From contig WQYS01000103.1 in assembly GCA_009781125.1 (NCBI GenBank), forward strand, positions 1-7,718: a DNA stretch of 7,718 bases, read 5' to 3'. Below the pieces are notes generated by a model, which was not told the DNA's origin, did no database searches, and saw only the letters and a program-made list of their open reading frames with translations. Positions 5,864 through 7,718 of this stretch are shown here, in pieces; the stretch's first letter is position 1; each line of letters begins with the position of its first letter. Origin of the DNA: Acidobacteriaceae bacterium (GTDB lineage Bacteria > Acidobacteriota > Terriglobia > Terriglobales > Acidobacteriaceae). A program made the translations under genes and the position numbers.

Positions 5864-6907
5864 ATGATAGTTTCCTATGCGCCGGTAATTCATGCGAGAA
5901 CGCAATACGTCGATTTTCGCTACGACCTGGTGGCGGCACCGGAGGGCTTCACACCGGAGGACACCAACTGGGCCAGGACACTCATTCTGAACAGCACCCG
6001 GTTTATGGATCAATGTGATTCGTCCGGGCGCCGGGTGGTTTTCGGCAACGGCTCCGTCTGTGTCACTGGCCTCACCATCCGAGTAAAAGATCTGTACCTG
6101 CGGTGCGGAATCGAGCCCAGGTACTACAAGGTGGACGAAAATGAAGGCCGGGAAGCGTATGTTTTTATTGGAATGGCCGTTCGGGTTGACCCGTCAGCGC
6201 AGGCCTTTGACGTTCCTGAGCGCACATTATTGGATGTCTATGAAAAGTATGTTGTTCCACGCTGGCACGAGACAATAGGGGATGAGCACTGTTTTCGTCA
6301 GACGAGCGTACCCTATGCGCAGATTGACGTACCGGCCGCGGGAACGCCGCTTTCCCTCGACACTTATACGCCGGCGCGCGGTGGCAAGGTGGTCTTGAGC
6401 ACAGCCGACAATGAGCGTGATCAAGTGGCTGCTGGCGTTCTGGCTAGCGCACTTCAAGGCCAAAAGATCGCCTTTTGTTCTGATATGCCTAACGCAACCA
6501 GTGTTTTGGAAAGCCAGTTCGACTTGGTCACAACCCCCAACGCCGAGAGCATCCTGAGGGAAATAGCACGCAGAACAGGCGATGCGCAAGACGGCGGTTC
6601 GGAGGGATCGGGCAAGACAACGCCAGGCGTCAACCCGCGTGCGCAGACTTATGAAGAGCGTATTAGACGGCTGTCCCCACCCGGCGACCGTACAGGCCAC
6701 GGTGCGAGCGGTGTTAATGAGCCCCATGGGCTCACTGCCGGAGATATTGGCCTCGGGGTTGCCGGTATCGCGGGCGTGGCATTTACAGTAATCGGGCTGG
6801 TTAGCTCTGCCAATCCGATTCTGCTTGCGACAGTCGGCGCTCTTACGGTGGTCTTCGTCGGGGTGGAAGCCAAAAGAATACTGGATCAAATAAATGAAAC
6901 GAGGTAA
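5864..6907 (+). CDS. Unknown 347-aa protein, paralogue of the previous gene, with C-terminal transmembrane hairpin
   Basis: It shares the architecture of its upstream neighbour: VIHARTxxxDFR (residues 8-19), VTGL...L..CGIEP (67-84), VDENEGREAYVFIG (90-103), LLDVYEKYVVPRWHE (122-136), a second unit (about 175-235) with K-I-A-F-C-S-D, and TYEERIRRLSP (262-272). A Gly/Ser/Thr-rich disordered linker lies at 240-262. Unlike the paralogue it ends in two hydrophobic helices (about 296-314 and 318-335) separated by the short turn SSANP, then a charged end. This is a hairpin anchor or a possible membrane-perturbing module. With no signal peptide, the N-terminal domains are expected in the cytoplasm. 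AAGGAG (5849-5854), 9 nt before the ATG and inside the end of the previous gene, is the best ribosome site of the cassette, and the gap is only 4 nt. The pair may form a heteromer that tethers the system to the membrane (inference). No known family is assigned. Confidence 0.82.
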   Translation: MIVSYAPVIHARTQYVDFRYDLVAAPEGFTPEDTNWARTLILNSTRFMDQCDSSGRRVVFGNGSVCVTGLTIRVKDLYLRCGIEPRYYKVDENEGREAYVFIGMAVRVDPSAQAFDVPERTLLDVYEKYVVPRWHETIGDEHCFRQTSVPYAQIDVPAAGTPLSLDTYTPARGGKVVLSTADNERDQVAAGVLASALQGQKIAFCSDMPNATSVLESQFDLVTTPNAESILREIARRTGDAQDGGSEGSGKTTPGVNPRAQTYEERIRRLSPPGDRTGHGASGVNEPHGLTAGDIGLGVAGIAGVAFTVIGLVSSANPILLATVGALTVVFVGVEAKRILDQINETR

Positions 6908-6912
6908 TTCCA

Positions 6913-7662
6913 ATGCATGATCCGACATTTTTTGCACAAGACGACGCGTCTTTCTCGCATAACGCGTCCTTTTCATACGACGCGCCTCTCGTCGGTGGAT
7001 TAGTCGGCAGTGACGTTTTCCATTCGCCGGAATATCTGGCCCTTCAAGACGGGGTCGCATTAAAAGAGATCACGCCTCATCTGATCGACAGCTTGGCAGA
7101 AACGATGATGGGGGCTTTCGGGATGCATGGCGTCGAAGTGATCCAGGACTATGGCGAATTCAACGCGGGCATGCAACCGGGCAGCGATGCTGTGCTTAGT
7201 TATGATCCGAATTTTCTCTGGTCCATGGGGCAGCAATTCGGCCCGGACGCCATTGTAGGCATAGTCGCCCACGAAGTGGGGCACCATATAGCCGACAACT
7301 ATTTGAGTGCCGACGCCACATCCTTAGATCGCGAACAGTGCGCCGATTGCATATCTGGAGTTCTAACAAGGATGTATGGCCTGTCTCCTGACGCCATGGA
7401 CGGATTCTATGCCAACATGATTGTTGCCGTGGGCGGAGATGATCACCCATTGGGCGGTATCCGGTCTGACGCCTTCCATCAGGGGTATGACTGGGCGTCT
7501 GACGAGCGGAATCAGGTCTTTTCCCACTTCTTGCTTCAGGACCCTCAGAATCTTGCCCAGATGCTGGCAGAAAACTTGCACATGTCTGACCAGGCTGTTC
7601 TATCCACGCTTCCCGACGGGAGCACGGTCGGCGAACATAGTCCCGTTCTTGGAGTGGGGTGA
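6913..7662 (+). CDS. Cytoplasmic zinc metallopeptidase (HExxH), YpfJ-like neutral zinc peptidase type
   Basis: A 249-aa protein with the zinc motif HEVGHH at residues 120-125 (ligands H120 and H124, catalytic E121). It is followed by E-Q-C-A-D-C (141-146), where E141 and D145 fit the ExxxD third-ligand arrangement of gluzincins. The pattern HExGHH ... ExxADCxxGV, followed by GDDHPxGxxR and AFxxGY (175-192), resembles the neutral zinc metallopeptidases related to YpfJ and more distantly M48-type enzymes. Unlike the membrane-anchored YpfJ, no signal peptide or membrane helix is present, so it should act in the cytoplasm. The N-terminus is unusual: a short imperfect repeat D-A-S-F-S-H-N / A-S-F-S-Y-D (residues 11-23), possibly a prodomain-like or docking segment. 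GAGG at 6901-6904, overlapping the previous stop region, is the ribosome site, with 8 nt to ATG 6913. In context it is the likeliest effector or maturation protease of the GTPase module (inference). The catalytic assignment is firm; the substrate is unknown. Confidence 0.85.
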   Translation: MHDPTFFAQDDASFSHNASFSYDAPLVGGLVGSDVFHSPEYLALQDGVALKEITPHLIDSLAETMMGAFGMHGVEVIQDYGEFNAGMQPGSDAVLSYDPNFLWSMGQQFGPDAIVGIVAHEVGHHIADNYLSADATSLDREQCADCISGVLTRMYGLSPDAMDGFYANMIVAVGGDDHPLGGIRSDAFHQGYDWASDERNQVFSHFLLQDPQNLAQMLAENLHMSDQAVLSTLPDGSTVGEHSPVLGVG

Positions 7663-7672
7663 CGATAAGGCG

Positions 7673-7718
7673 ATGCGACATGCCAAGGCGGGACAAACTC
7701 AAGCCGCCATCGGTTTGA
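7673..7718 (+). CDS. Possible start of a further gene (partial, 3' end outside window)
   Basis: ATG 7673 opens a frame that is still open at the window end (15 complete codons, MRHAKAGQTQ and on). AAGG (7667-7670) is only 2 nt from the ATG, too close for a good ribosome site. The same bases also hold inverted segments (CGATG 7671-7675 with CATCG 7708-7712, and GCGG 7688-7691 with CCGC 7704-7707), so the stretch could instead be a structured 3' end of the operon. No U-tract is visible before the window closes. Confidence 0.2.
   Translation, partial: MRHAKAGQTQAAIGL

Noticed and set aside
4867..6907. Recent duplication or frameshifted copy as explanation of the two unknown proteins
   Set aside because: They are similar only in scattered blocks at protein level and both frames are intact, so this is an old divergence and not a recent repeat or pseudogene.
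6227..7060. - strand open frame of 277 residues
   Set aside because: It lies opposite the paralogue with the membrane hairpin and the start of the peptidase. The translation is Arg/Cys/His rich and without domain pattern, as expected of an antisense shadow.
7659..7718. GTG frame of 19 residues overlapping the peptidase stop (GTGA) and ending in TGA exactly at the window end
   Set aside because: Too short and without its own ribosome site. The overlap and the end at the window border are probably coincidence.
1..7718. CRISPR array, tRNA, transposase or integrase, attachment-site direct repeats
   Set aside because: No regularly spaced repeats, no cloverleaf-like segment, and no recombinase motif in any of the credible proteins.

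Overview
The window joins what looks like a chromosomal flank (roughly 1-1200) to a compact, co-directional six-gene cassette (1441-7662) on the + strand. Clear Shine-Dalgarno sites, a sigma70-like promoter and ordinary bacterial gene packing point to a bacterium of moderate GC. A six-helix haem-type membrane protein and a GC-rich, Ala/Glu-rich protein tail at the left edge are the only taxonomic hints, so I do not name a genus.

Layout. Positions 2-79 are the last codons of a + strand gene with an acidic tail. A strong hairpin (149-186) lies between it and a convergent - strand gene (189-776), a ferric-reductase-like/MsrQ-like membrane haem protein. Positions 777-1440 hold no convincing gene. 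They contain an inverted repeat (941-973), a small palindrome (1022-1038), a good promoter (1205-1233) and a leader of about 200 nt. Then follow: a 445-aa coiled-coil plus alpha/beta protein of unknown function (1441-2778); two related P-loop GTPases (2802-3740 and 3828-4853) that resemble the paired 'double-GTPase' (DO-GTPase) group of predicted bacterial conflict systems; two full-length paralogues of a family I do not recognise (4867-5859 and 5864-6907), the second ending in a transmembrane hairpin and the first in a basic tail; and a cytoplasmic HExxH zinc metallopeptidase resembling the YpfJ-type neutral zinc peptidases (6913-7662). The last 56 nt may begin another gene.

How they may work together (inference). 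The genes are separated by 23, 87, 13, 4 and 5 nt, so they are probably one transcript with a possible second promoter before the second GTPase. Two adjacent, divergent GTPases suggest a heteromeric GTP switch. The metallopeptidase is the only gene with an obvious enzymatic effector signature. The paralogue pair, one of them membrane-tethered, could be adaptors or sensors. The first protein and the first GTPase end in nearly the same C-terminal tetrapeptide (VFDL and VFDI after Ser/Thr), which suggests a shared short linear signal. The whole is a good candidate for a little-described GTPase-plus-protease immunity or stress-response module. The function is inferred from architecture only.
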